From: Nitrososphaerales archaeon TH5888
GTDB lineage: Archaea; Thermoproteota; Nitrososphaeria; Nitrososphaerales; Nitrososphaeraceae
Reading direction: 5' to 3'
Assembly: GCA_014523595.1 (NCBI GenBank)
Contig: JAATVN010000129.1
Location: forward strand, 1 to 13,512
Length of the DNA: 13,512 nucleotides
Below, piece by piece: positions 1 to 7,322 of the stretch. Under the pieces are notes generated by a model that saw nothing but the letters and a program-made list of their open reading frames with translations, was not told the DNA's origin and ran no database searches. The position numbers and the translations under genes were made by a program. Each line of letters begins with the position of its first letter. Positions within the stretch are counted from its first letter, which is position 1.

Positions 1-1
1 T

Positions 2-1054
2 AAAGCATTAAGGGATATATGTAAAAATGGTCCAATTACATATTCTAGAAAGGTATTCATAAACTTGATCAACCTCTGCAGGGATACGTGTTCTTACTGC
101 ACATACAAACAAGAGTTATCGGATCTTGATTTGTCAATGATTACAAAGGATCAGGCTTTACACATAGCAAGTCTAGGTAAGTGTCTAAAGTGTACCGAGG
201 CATTAATCGTCACTGGAGAAAGGCCCGAACAAAAATATCCAGAATACAGAGAATGGTTAAAAAAATATGATTGTTCAACTACTGCGGAATATGTAGACCA
301 GATAAGTAAATTAATTTTGGAAGAAACAGGACTGTTACCACATACTAATGCTGGTACATTAAACTATGATGAATTATCACTCCTTAAAAAATCAAATGTA
401 AGCCTTGGATGTATGTTGGAAACATCTAGTGAACGACTCACGGGTAAGAACATGCCACATGAATTTGCTCCCAGTAAAAATCCAAGAGCTAGAATTCGAG
501 TTCTTGAAAATGCAGGTAAATTAAAAATTCCTATTACAACAGGGTTACTAATTGGAATTGGGGAAACGCTAGAAGAAATAGTTGACTCATTAATTGTAAT
601 TAGGGAAATTAATCAAAAATATGGAAATATCCAAGAGGTAATAATGCAAAACCACGTTCCGAAAGATAATACCAAAATGAAGAGCTTTTTGCCACCAACA
701 CATGATTTATTTTTACTCACTGTTTCCTTAGCAAGGATTATTATGCCACATATGAACATTCAGGTCCCGCCTAACCTTAGTCCTAATCATTATCCGACCT
801 ATATTGAAGCAGGAATTAATGATTGGGGTGGGATATCTCCCTTAACAATTGATTTCGTAAATCCAGAGTCGCCATGGCCCGATATTAAAGAAGTTAAACA
901 GGTAACCAATATGGCAGGCTATAACTTTAGAGGAAGACTTGCAATTTATCCGGAATTTCTCTTGAACAAAAGAGAGTTTATCCCAAAGAATCTTTGGAAC
1001 TATATTACCCCACTATCCGATAGTTCTGGATTGGTGAAGGAGGAATTAAGTTGA
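2..1054 (+). CDS. cofG: CofG, FO synthase subunit 1 (7,8-didemethyl-8-hydroxy-5-deazariboflavin synthase), 5'-truncated by window edge
   Basis: Radical-SAM enzyme that, together with CofH, makes FO, the deazaflavin chromophore of coenzyme F420, in the cytoplasm. The frame is open to the left edge: residues before the TTG at 65 read ITYSRKVFINL, the conserved strand leading into the cluster motif. The TTG at 65 is therefore an internal Leu and the gene begins outside the window. The radical-SAM CX3CX2C motif (CRDTCSYC) lies at visible residues 26-33 and would bind a [4Fe-4S] cluster and S-adenosylmethionine. Other CofG-like stretches are GCMLETSSERL, TTGLLIGIGE and IQEVIMQNHVP. The stop TGA overlaps the start of cofH by one base (TGATG), so the two are probably translationally coupled. 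The family identification is secure; only the missing N-terminus is unknown. Confidence 0.95.
   Translation, partial: KALRDICKNGPITYSRKVFINLINLCRDTCSYCTYKQELSDLDLSMITKDQALHIASLGKCLKCTEALIVTGERPEQKYPEYREWLKKYDCSTTAEYVDQISKLILEETGLLPHTNAGTLNYDELSLLKKSNVSLGCMLETSSERLTGKNMPHEFAPSKNPRARIRVLENAGKLKIPITTGLLIGIGETLEEIVDSLIVIREINQKYGNIQEVIMQNHVPKDNTKMKSFLPPTHDLFLLTVSLARIIMPHMNIQVPPNLSPNHYPTYIEAGINDWGGISPLTIDFVNPESPWPDIKEVKQVTNMAGYNFRGRLAIYPEFLLNKREFIPKNLWNYITPLSDSSGLVKEELS
1039..1043 (+). promoter_or_regulatory. Shine-Dalgarno site for cofH
   Basis: GGAGG inside the end of cofG, 10 nt before ATG 1054 (7 nt before TTG 1051). Among the genes here this is the only clear ribosome binding site. That suits an internal operon gene, whereas the first genes of transcripts look leaderless. 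Confidence 0.6.
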
Positions 1055-2298
1055 TGCTTGAGTCTATGTTGAAAGAGATAGATCCGATTGTTTCAGATAT
1101 ATTAAATCAGTCACTTGATTCTAAGAATATCTCCATAGAACAAGCTCTTGAATTGTTTCACACAAAGGGGACCGAAATGATCATGACTACAATGGTGGCT
1201 GACATGTTAAGGAGAACAAAAGTAGGCGATAAAGTAACTTATGTTATCAACAGGAATATCAACTTTACAAATGTTTGTATCAAAAGATGCGGCTTTTGTG
1301 CGTACAGTAGAGATTTTAGAAATGATGAAGGTTATTTTCTCCCGATATCAGAGGTCGTGAGGAGAGCGGAGGAAGCATCGAACCTAGGCGCAACTGAAAT
1401 TTGTATCCAGGCAGGATTACCACCGCAGATGGATGGTTTATTGTATGTCGATATTTGCAAGGCGATAAAAAAGGAATTACCCGATATACACATTCATGCT
1501 TTTTCGCCTGAAGAAGTTATGTATGGGTGCAGCAGATCAGGACTTTCTGTCAAGGAATACTTGAGTATGTTGAAAGAAGCGGGATTAGGTAGCTTACCAG
1601 GGACAGCTGCAGAGATTCTGGATCAGGATTTAAGGGATCTGATATCGCCTGGTAGAATCTCGGTAGCTGATTGGATTAATGTTATTACAACAGCACATGG
1701 ACTAAAAATTCCTACGACATCCACAATAATGTATGGTCATGTAGAAACAACTGAACATAAGGCTAAACATTTAGAATTGATAAGATCGATTCAGAAACAG
1801 ACAGGAGGGTTTACTGAATTTGTACCCCTGAGTTTTGTTCATAAAGAAGCTCCAATGTATAATCATAATCTAGTCAATGGTATTTCACCAGGTCCTACAG
1901 GTCAAGATGTGATAAAGATGCATGCTGTTTCGAGAATCATGCTAAATAATTTCATAGACAATATTCAAGTTTCATGGGTCAAGGAAGGTGCGAAAATGTC
2001 TCAACTACTTCTTGACGCTGGGGTAAATGATTTTGGTGGGACTTTGATTAATGAAAGCATTTCCACCTCAGCAGGATCCGAATTTGGACAGCTAATGAAA
2101 CCTAAGGAAATAAGGTCATTGATAGTGTCTGCAGGTAGAGTACCTGCTCAGAGAAATTCGGTGTATGGAATCATTAAAGTATTTGATGAAAATAATAAAG
2201 AAAAAGAATCGTTGCTAGATGAGGCAGAAGCATCAAAGTTTGGTTCTTATCATGAATTGATAAAACTGGATAAATTCAGATACAATCATAAAAAATGA
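1051..2298 (+). CDS. cofH: CofH, FO synthase subunit 2 (5-amino-6-(D-ribitylamino)uracil--L-tyrosine 4-hydroxyphenyl transferase)
   Basis: Radical-SAM enzyme that joins a tyrosine-derived fragment to 5-amino-6-ribitylaminouracil; CofG then closes the ring to FO for coenzyme F420. The cluster motif CIKRCGFC (CX3CX2C) has cysteines at about residues 75, 79 and 82 counted from the ATG at 1054. Further CofH/MqnC-family blocks are ATEICIQAGLPP, IHIHAFSPEE and GLGSLPGTAAEIL. About 414 residues is normal length. Two starts are possible, TTG 1051 and ATG 1054. A strong Shine-Dalgarno GGAGG (1039-1043) serves either, and the ATG fits the TGATG overlap with cofG. The pair forms an F420 operon. MqnC or MqnE of menaquinone synthesis are distant relatives, but the direct pairing with CofG makes CofH the better call. 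Confidence 0.95.
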   Translation: MMLESMLKEIDPIVSDILNQSLDSKNISIEQALELFHTKGTEMIMTTMVADMLRRTKVGDKVTYVINRNINFTNVCIKRCGFCAYSRDFRNDEGYFLPISEVVRRAEEASNLGATEICIQAGLPPQMDGLLYVDICKAIKKELPDIHIHAFSPEEVMYGCSRSGLSVKEYLSMLKEAGLGSLPGTAAEILDQDLRDLISPGRISVADWINVITTAHGLKIPTTSTIMYGHVETTEHKAKHLELIRSIQKQTGGFTEFVPLSFVHKEAPMYNHNLVNGISPGPTGQDVIKMHAVSRIMLNNFIDNIQVSWVKEGAKMSQLLLDAGVNDFGGTLINESISTSAGSEFGQLMKPKEIRSLIVSAGRVPAQRNSVYGIIKVFDENNKEKESLLDEAEASKFGSYHELIKLDKFRYNHKK

Positions 2299-2352
2299 AG
2301 ATATGATTTTGTAGGTCAGCACTTTAGCCATGACAAATGACAGATATTCTAA

Positions 2353-2362
2353 TTTTTGTTTT
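2353..2362 (+). terminator. Possible poly-T terminator after cofH
   Basis: T-rich stretch (TTTTTGTTTT) about 55 nt after the cofH stop, with no strong hairpin before it. Archaeal RNA polymerase terminates at such T-runs, but AT-rich intergenic DNA yields them by chance, so support is weak. Confidence 0.3.
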
Positions 2363-2550
2363 GTAACGAATCAGGCATGTCTAATTGATTTTGTTTATTG
2401 TCATACATTTCATAAAGATAATACAGTCAAGACAATTAACATATGGAAAAATTTGATAGTAACAAGTTGATAGTCAAAGAAAAAGAATCATTACATTAGT
2501 TTACTGATAATAATTATATTCCAATTCGATACTTGTACTTCTTTCACTAC

Positions 2551-2557
2551 ATTTAAG
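2551..2557 (+). promoter_or_regulatory. TATA-like box before purN
   Basis: ATTTAAG centred about 30 nt before the TTG start of purN. This is the distance expected for an archaeal TATA box driving a leaderless or nearly leaderless transcript. No Shine-Dalgarno is present between it and the start. Confidence 0.35.
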
Positions 2558-2584
2558 AATCTCATACTTACACATTAGGAACAT

Positions 2585-3196
2585 TTGATAAACCTTGGGA
2601 TATTAATTTCTGGAAGAGGTAGTAACATGGAATCAATCTTAAATTTCTTGAAAGAAAATGCGATTGCAGATGTTTGTCCTAAAATAGTAATCTCCAGTAA
2701 ACCAGAAGTAGAAGGTCTCAAAAAGGCTACAAAGTTTGGAATTCCCACAAAGGTTGTTTCAAATAATTTAAAAGGCTGGAATTATGACAAGGAAATAGTA
2801 AATGTATTACAAAAATACGAGGTAAATCCAGAAAATGGGCTTGTATGTTTGGCTGGTTATATGCGACTACTAAGTCCGGAATTTGTAAGAACATACAAAA
2901 TGCGCATCATGAATATACATCCATCACTTTTGCCATCATTCCCCGGGCTTAATTCGCAAAAAAAAGCGCTAGATTATGGAGTAAAAGTAACTGGATGCTC
3001 TGTCCATTTTGTTGACGAGGGATTAGATTCAGGACCTATTATCGCGCAGAAACATGTGATAGTATCGGACAATGATACATATGAAACATTATCAGACAGG
3101 ATCCTTGAACAAGAGCATATTCTATATCCTTATTGTGTAAAGCTTTTTTCTGAAAGGAGGTTACTTGTTGAAGGTAGAAAAGTAGTCATTACTTAG
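2585..3196 (+). CDS. purN: PurN, phosphoribosylglycinamide formyltransferase
   Basis: Transfers the formyl group of 10-formyltetrahydrofolate to glycinamide ribonucleotide (GAR), the third step of purine synthesis. The N-terminal phosphate-binding loop is ILISGRGSN. The catalytic set matches the E. coli enzyme: Asn110 and His112 in NIHPSLLPSFPG, and Asp148 in LDSGPII. The blocks LAGYMRLLSPEFV and KVTGCSVHFVDEGLD are also typical. Length is 203 residues, normal for the family. The start is TTG; no ATG or GTG lies early enough to keep the first strand, and the TATA-like box 30 nt upstream supports it. The next genes, folD and a folate cyclo-ligase, handle its cofactor, and purD, which makes its substrate GAR, lies on the opposite strand nearby. 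Confidence 0.95.
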   Translation: MINLGILISGRGSNMESILNFLKENAIADVCPKIVISSKPEVEGLKKATKFGIPTKVVSNNLKGWNYDKEIVNVLQKYEVNPENGLVCLAGYMRLLSPEFVRTYKMRIMNIHPSLLPSFPGLNSQKKALDYGVKVTGCSVHFVDEGLDSGPIIAQKHVIVSDNDTYETLSDRILEQEHILYPYCVKLFSERRLLVEGRKVVIT

Positions 3197-3265
3197 CAGT
3201 GAAAGAAAAAATAATCTGGTCGATATAGTAAAGCAAAAAAATGACGTTGTGATTTTTTAAAATAT

Positions 3266-4126
3266 TTGGGCAAATTAATAGACGGAATGCTAGTGTCTCA
3301 ACACATTAAACAGACGATCAGAAATGAAGTATCAGCTTTAGCAAATAAGGGAATTAAACCTTGTTTAGCTACCGTCTTAGTTGGCAATAATCAAGCATCT
3401 GCCACATATGTTAAAAATAAGCAAATCGCGGCAAGCAGTGTAGGAATATTAACAAGAGATTTCAAACTTCCGGAAAACATTTCTCAAGAAGAGCTCGTCA
3501 AGACAATAAATGAATTAAATCATGATGAGAATGTTCATGGAATACTGATCCAACTTCCACTACCAAACCAAATTGAAACATCTATTACCAATATGGTAAA
3601 CCACGAGAAGGATGTGGATGGATTAACATCTTACAATTTAGGTCTTCTATTGGAGGGAACTCCGAAACTCGTACCATGTACTCCTTTAGGTATTCTCGAA
3701 TTATTAGATTTTTACAACATCAATGTTAAGGGGATTGATGTGGCTATAATAAATAGAAGTAATTTAGTTGGAAAGCCACTAGGGATCTTATTAATGAATC
3801 GCGATGCAACTGTAACGTTTTTCCATTCAAAATCAAAAGGAATGGAAGATAAATTGAAAAACTTTGATTGTATCATTACGGCGGTTGGAGATCGTCAAAA
3901 ATTTACTCTCACAAGCAATATGGTCAAGGATGGTGCTATAATATTTGACGTTGGAATTTCAAGAATAAATGGTAAAATTCAAGGAGATGTAGATTTTAAA
4001 TCAGTTTCAGAAAGAGCATCATACATTACTCCTGTGCCTGGTGGAGTCGGTCCAATGACAGTTACAATGTTATTAAAAAATACGGTGCATGCAGCCAGTC
4101 TCATAAATAAGATTAGCAATCATTAG
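3266..4126 (+). CDS. folD: FolD, bifunctional methylenetetrahydrofolate dehydrogenase / methenyltetrahydrofolate cyclohydrolase
   Basis: Interconverts 5,10-methylene-, 5,10-methenyl- and 10-formyl-tetrahydrofolate, usually NADP-dependent, and so supplies the formyl donor for PurN. The signature Y48-V-K-N-K52 (ATYVKNKQIA) carries the catalytic Tyr and Lys. GILIQLPLP, DVDGL and PCTPLGILELL form the folate domain. INRSNLVGKPLGILL is the nucleotide-binding loop, in which the usual GRS is NRS. The C-terminal ITPVPGGVGPMT is the second family signature. Length is 286 residues, normal. I take the TTG start because it retains the IDG strand; ATG 3287 would remove it. It follows purN by 69 nt and precedes the cyclo-ligase by 4 nt, so folD and the cyclo-ligase are surely cotranscribed. 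Confidence 0.95.
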   Translation: MGKLIDGMLVSQHIKQTIRNEVSALANKGIKPCLATVLVGNNQASATYVKNKQIAASSVGILTRDFKLPENISQEELVKTINELNHDENVHGILIQLPLPNQIETSITNMVNHEKDVDGLTSYNLGLLLEGTPKLVPCTPLGILELLDFYNINVKGIDVAIINRSNLVGKPLGILLMNRDATVTFFHSKSKGMEDKLKNFDCIITAVGDRQKFTLTSNMVKDGAIIFDVGISRINGKIQGDVDFKSVSERASYITPVPGGVGPMTVTMLLKNTVHAASLINKISNH

Positions 4127-4130
4127 AACG

Positions 4131-4721
4131 ATGAAATTAGACAATCAAGGACAGAAATCAATTTTGAGAAAAGAGATTCTTCACAAAAGAAACTCCTTGA
4201 GTCAATTTCAAATAGCCAGCATAAGTAAATTAATTCAAAAGAACCTCATAGAAAGTCCAGAATTTATTGAATCTAAATCTATTGGGATTTATCTACCCAT
4301 TGGTTCAGAAGTACGAACAGCTGATGTTATCAGAAATGCACTGGAATCAAAAAAGACATTACTGTTACCTCGTGTGATAACTAATGATCTCCAATTTTAC
4401 ATCATAGAAAAAAAGGAATTTGATCAAGATTCGTTTGACATAAATAAATTTGGAGTTAAAGAACCAAAGGAAACAAATGGGAATTTAGATTTTATTGACT
4501 TGCTAATTGTTCCCGGAATTGCATTTGATTACTATGGATACAGAATTGGATATGGACATGGTTATTATGATAAATACATGACTAATGGAAAATTTTCAAA
4601 ATCTATTGGTCTAGCATATGACCTTCAAGTAACAAAAAGTCCCATTCCAAAATCTGAATACGATAAAAAAATAGATGCTTTATTCACTGAGAGCGGATTT
4701 CATATATTTGATACCTTTTGA
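4131..4721 (+). CDS. 5-formyltetrahydrofolate cyclo-ligase (MTHFS family)
   Basis: ATP-dependent conversion of 5-formyltetrahydrofolate to 5,10-methenyltetrahydrofolate, which returns an inactive folate to the pool that FolD uses. The family pattern is clear: an N-terminal basic helix (ILRKEILHKRNSLS), IGIYLPIGSEVRT, LLLPRV, and the ATP/Mg loop VPGIAFDYYGYRIGYGHGYYDKY, whose GxGxGYYD core is at roughly residues 142-150. Length is 196 residues, typical. The ATG start lies 4 nt after the folD stop. The last 42 nt also encode, on the other strand, the end of purD. No membrane or signal segment is seen. I leave the symbol blank because naming differs between lineages. Confidence 0.93.
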   Translation: MKLDNQGQKSILRKEILHKRNSLSQFQIASISKLIQKNLIESPEFIESKSIGIYLPIGSEVRTADVIRNALESKKTLLLPRVITNDLQFYIIEKKEFDQDSFDINKFGVKEPKETNGNLDFIDLLIVPGIAFDYYGYRIGYGHGYYDKYMTNGKFSKSIGLAYDLQVTKSPIPKSEYDKKIDALFTESGFHIFDTF

Positions 4722-5984
4722 TGCTATGTCCCTTCTAAAGTATTCTTCATTATCTCCCCAGTGAATTTTAGATACCGCTGAATATGATTTATTTTTAGCT
4801 CTCTCAAGGGTATCAGCCAGTGAGGTAACTGATAAGACCCTCCCACCATTTGTAATAATTTCCCCCATTGAATTTTTCTTGGTTCCTGCATGAAATACGT
4901 ATGTATCAACATCAAATTTCGAATTTAATCCATGAATGACTTTCCCCGTTTGATACTTTCCAGGATAACCTCTTGAAGCCATGACTATACAAACTGAATG
5001 TCTATCCTTCCATCTAATGGGTGGCATTGAATCAAGCTTTTCATCCATAGTTGCTTCAAGATATTCCAAAAAACTAGAATCCATTCTTGACAATATAGAT
5101 TGGCATTCGGGATCACCCATTCTCACATTAAATTCCAGTACGTATGGTTCATTTGAACCGCGTTCTATCATGATTCCTGCATATAGAAAACCTCTGAACT
5201 TAATTCCTCTATCATTTAACCCCTTAAGTGTAGGATTCATTATTTTCTCCATAATCTTGGTACTTATTTTTTCTGTAATGAGAGGCGTCGGACAATAGCT
5301 ACCCATTCCCCCAGTATTAGGACCATTATCTTGGTCGAAGATACTCTTGTGATCTTGACTTGTTGCCAGTGGAACTATAGACTTTCCATCGCAAAGAACA
5401 ATAAATGATGCCTCATCGCCATAAATTCTCTCTTCTATGAGAATCTTATTTCTGGAATTTCTGAATTCATTGTCATTGAAGATTTTCTGAATGGCTTGGA
5501 GAGCTGACTTTTCGCTATCGCAAACAAACACACCCTTACCGGCGGCGAGTCCATCGAGCTTAACAACTACATTTTTTGCGGAGGATTTGACATGATTTAT
5601 AGCAGCATCGGCATCTGAAAAGATTGAAAAAGAAGCGGTTTGAATTCCCATGTCACGCATGAAAAGTTTTGCGAAAACTTTACTTGATTCTAATCTGGAT
5701 GCGCTTTTACTAGGACCAAATATTGGTAATTGATTCTTTTCAAATAAATCAACAATGCCCAGTGAAAGGGGTTTTTCAGGACCCACTATTGTAAAGGAAT
5801 TGTTCTCCTTTGCAAATTGACAAAGCTTCGTTAAATCGTTGGAATCTATTTCGATGTTATTATCTGTCCCTCCATTCCCTGGAGCAAAAAATACCTTTTT
5901 CTTTGTATCGTGCAAGAGCTTCCACCCAATGGAATGTTCTCTTCCTCCAGAACCGATAATCAAAATGGTATCATATTGATTCAA
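4680..5984 (-). CDS. purD: PurD, phosphoribosylamine--glycine ligase (GAR synthetase)
   Basis: ATP-grasp ligase for the second step of purine synthesis: phosphoribosylamine + glycine + ATP to GAR, the substrate of PurN. The N-terminal domain has ILIIGSGGREHSIGWKL, APGNGGT and VGPEKPLSLGIVD. The ATP-grasp region carries VVVKLDGLAAGKGV, EASFIVLCDG, SQDHKSIFD, GPNTGGMGSY, and the metal-binding LEFNVRMGDPECQ. The C-terminal domain begins with VCIVMASRGYPG. Length is 434 residues, normal. The start is TTG, with no alternative that preserves the first strand and no clear Shine-Dalgarno. It is the last gene of a minus-strand set with the SWIM and cyclophilin-like genes (38-nt gap to SWIM). Its 3' end overlaps the cyclo-ligase 3' end on the opposite strand by 42 nt. 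Confidence 0.96.
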   Translation of the reverse strand: MNQYDTILIIGSGGREHSIGWKLLHDTKKKVFFAPGNGGTDNNIEIDSNDLTKLCQFAKENNSFTIVGPEKPLSLGIVDLFEKNQLPIFGPSKSASRLESSKVFAKLFMRDMGIQTASFSIFSDADAAINHVKSSAKNVVVKLDGLAAGKGVFVCDSEKSALQAIQKIFNDNEFRNSRNKILIEERIYGDEASFIVLCDGKSIVPLATSQDHKSIFDQDNGPNTGGMGSYCPTPLITEKISTKIMEKIMNPTLKGLNDRGIKFRGFLYAGIMIERGSNEPYVLEFNVRMGDPECQSILSRMDSSFLEYLEATMDEKLDSMPPIRWKDRHSVCIVMASRGYPGKYQTGKVIHGLNSKFDVDTYVFHAGTKKNSMGEIITNGGRVLSVTSLADTLERAKNKSYSAVSKIHWGDNEEYFRRDIASKGIKYMKSALSE

Positions 5985-6022
5985 TTCAGATCATGAATTT
6001 AGAATTCAAAATTCCACCCAAC

Positions 6023-6357
6023 TCAAGCTAGATCGCCTGTTTCATTTCGAATCATGAGGTAATTATCATTTATCACTGATCTTACAAAATCATAATATTC
6101 TGAATCAGAAAAGCGAACAGTATCAACTTTTGAACTTATTTTTTCCTTAGCAAAACCTAAGTGATAACATAGACCCTGACCGGAAAGTGTCCTAAAATAG
6201 TAATCATTACATGAGCAATAATCCAAATCTAAATCAATCCAATATTCATGATGTTTTCCGACGATTGTCCAGATGATTTTTTTACTAGGTTCAAATAAAT
6301 GACACTTCAGTGATGGGAATATTGATAATATGCACCTCTTACCTGAATATCTGTCAT
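6023..6357 (-). CDS. SWIM zinc-finger protein, 5' end disturbed (start codon unclear)
   Basis: Small protein with a SWIM-type zinc motif CxCx13CxH: CSC in YCSCNDYYFRT, then CYH in GQGLCYHLG. SWIM domains bind zinc and often contact DNA or proteins; the specific role here is unknown. The shortest reading starts at TTG 6226 (67 residues), but the same frame clearly continues upstream through HLFEPSKKIIWTIVGKHHEYW, so that start is too short. The frame is open up to the stop just before 6369, yet it contains no ATG, GTG or upstream TTG, only ATT at about 6364. The obvious start, ATG 6357-6355 overlapping the TGA of the preceding gene, is one frame off and stops after 16 codons. Explanations are a non-AUG start, a one-base indel, or a tiny intron. 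The gene lies between the cyclophilin-like gene and purD in an apparent operon. Confidence 0.6.
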
Positions 6358-6746
6358 CTAGAATCCCGCTTTATAAATATGATTTCTCCCGATTCGATTG
6401 ATTCTAACAAGAGTGGGTCTTCGATGCAGTGGCCTATGTGATTCATGTTAATCCCTTTAGTATCTTGCAACACGATACAAATGGAACCATTGGAAACCAT
6501 GAATCCCAGATCTCCCCTCTTAAACGTTGATTTCTGTTTTTCTGCTCCTACAGTTACTCCGGTTTCTACATACCCTATTTTATGCTCCATAAAATGCAGT
6601 CTTCCGGAAATTGGCATTGTTTTAATAATAGTAGAAAAAGTGATGGGCGACAGATGACGTACAAGTTCCAATAGTATTTTCCCCTTGCCACCGGCCTCTA
6701 ACAGAACATGAATCCTTGAGACGGAGTTTGGATAGCTCCAGGTCAT
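6354..6746 (-). CDS. Cyclophilin-like domain protein (PF04126-type), function unknown
   Basis: A protein of 130 residues. The region from about residue 37 resembles the archaeal/bacterial 'cyclophilin-like' beta-barrel family (structure type TM1367). It has a P-x-SGRL block (MPISGRLHFMEHKIGY), then a glycine turn with charged strand (VTVGAEKQKSTFKRGDLGFM), then SICIVLQDTKG and an asparagine/histidine/glycine-containing strand (INMNHIGHC). The family shares the cyclophilin fold but has no firmly assigned peptidyl-prolyl isomerase activity. The N-terminus (SRIHVLLEAGGKGKILLELV) fits the first strand and helix. The start is ATG. It is the first gene of the minus-strand set leading to purD and is divergent from rpoK. 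The assignment rests on pattern memory and is moderate. Confidence 0.6.
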   Translation of the reverse strand: MTWSYPNSVSRIHVLLEAGGKGKILLELVRHLSPITFSTIIKTMPISGRLHFMEHKIGYVETGVTVGAEKQKSTFKRGDLGFMVSNGSICIVLQDTKGINMNHIGHCIEDPLLLESIESGEIIFIKRDSR

Positions 6747-6801
6747 ATCTAGCTATAAATTAATTTCTATATCGCTATTAATTTGTTGATTTATTAGCAA
6801 C

Positions 6802-6817
6802 ATTTAATTATATATTC
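6802..6817 (+). promoter_or_regulatory. TATA-like box of rpoK in the divergent promoter region
   Basis: The stretch ATTTAATTATATATTC lies 25-30 nt before TTG 6837, the spacing expected for a leaderless archaeal transcript. The 6747-6836 interval is shared with the divergent cyclophilin-like gene, whose own candidate box is TATATC at about 6769-6774 (read on the minus strand). Confidence 0.5.
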
Positions 6818-6824
6818 ACTTTTT

Positions 6825-7322
6825 TTGCTTTTATTCTTGGTTTTAAGACGTTCTAGCGCTGAAAAAAATAAGGAAAAAAAACTTGTCAAAGTGAAAAAAC
6901 AGCCCAAAGTAAAAAAAGATACAGGAACAAAGGGTAAGAATCCTCAAGAAAAAGAAAAGAAAAGTAAAAAAACCAAAATTGAGATACTGGAAACTGATGA
7001 AGAATCAAAAAGTGGCAGGCCGAAAGACGAAGTAGTAGTTTATCCAGAGATGAACTTTGAAGCTAGGGAAATAACCCCTCAAGATAGTCAGGTATTGATA
7101 GGTCCACCAACATTGACTCGATTTGAACGTGCGAGAATAATTGGTTCAAGATCGTTACAACTATCACTTGGTGCACCAATTTTAATTGATTCATCGAAAA
7201 AGTTTAATGATACAATATCAATTGCAATAGCAGAGTTGGATTTGAAAGTTCTTCCTATTTCCATAAGAAGAGTACTGCCTAACGGATTATATCAGGACAT
7301 TCCGATTGACTGGTTAAAATAA
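6825..7322 (+). CDS. rpoK: DNA-directed RNA polymerase subunit Rpo6/RpoK (omega/Rpb6 homologue) with lysine-rich N-terminal extension
   Basis: Small assembly subunit of archaeal RNA polymerase, homologous to bacterial omega and eukaryotic Rpb6, which clamps the largest subunit. The conserved core is the last ~60 residues: GPPTLTRFERARIIGSRSLQ, LSLGAPILI, IAIAELDLKVLPISIRRVLP and the C-terminal NGLYQDIPIDWLK. Ahead of it lies an unusual ~70-residue low-complexity segment rich in Lys and Glu, with repeated KK pairs, probably disordered and strongly basic. The longest reading begins at TTG 6825 and gives a hydrophobic leader (LLFLV) that is probably not translated. TTG 6837 fits better, because it is about 25 nt after the TATA-like box and gives MVLRRSSAEKN. 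Core identification is secure; the start is uncertain by four codons. Confidence 0.92.
   Translation: MLLFLVLRRSSAEKNKEKKLVKVKKQPKVKKDTGTKGKNPQEKEKKSKKTKIEILETDEESKSGRPKDEVVVYPEMNFEAREITPQDSQVLIGPPTLTRFERARIIGSRSLQLSLGAPILIDSSKKFNDTISIAIAELDLKVLPISIRRVLPNGLYQDIPIDWLK

Larger units (their letters stand above)
2299..2584. other. Intergenic gap cofH-purN (286 nt), no gene seen
   Basis: AT-rich, with stops in all frames, and no tRNA-like cloverleaf or conserved RNA that I recognise. It contains a T-rich run at about 2353-2362, which could end the cofGH transcript in the archaeal poly-T manner, and a TATA-like box near its right end (2551-2557). The 8-mer TTGATAGT occurs twice, at 2453 and 2467; I attach no function to it. 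Confidence 0.5.

Noticed and set aside
65..67. TTG as the start of cofG
   Set aside because: The same frame continues upstream with family-typical residues (ITYSRKVFINL) to the window edge; the gene is cut by the edge.
2453..2474. Repeated 8-mer TTGATAGT in the cofH-purN gap
   Set aside because: Short, only two copies at 14-nt spacing in AT-rich DNA, and far from any promoter; not distinguishable from chance.
2299..2584. Possible tRNA or riboswitch in the largest gap
   Set aside because: No cloverleaf arms, TPsiC-like box or conserved aptamer pattern can be seen.
3151..3185. Strong Shine-Dalgarno-like AAAGGAGGTT followed by TTG at the end of purN
   Set aside because: The following frame has only a few codons before a stop, and the bases encode conserved-length purN C-terminal residues, so it is a codon-use coincidence.
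4981..5298. Plus-strand open frame within purD
   Set aside because: Lies wholly antisense to conserved ATP-grasp sequence of purD and resembles no family; a shadow frame.
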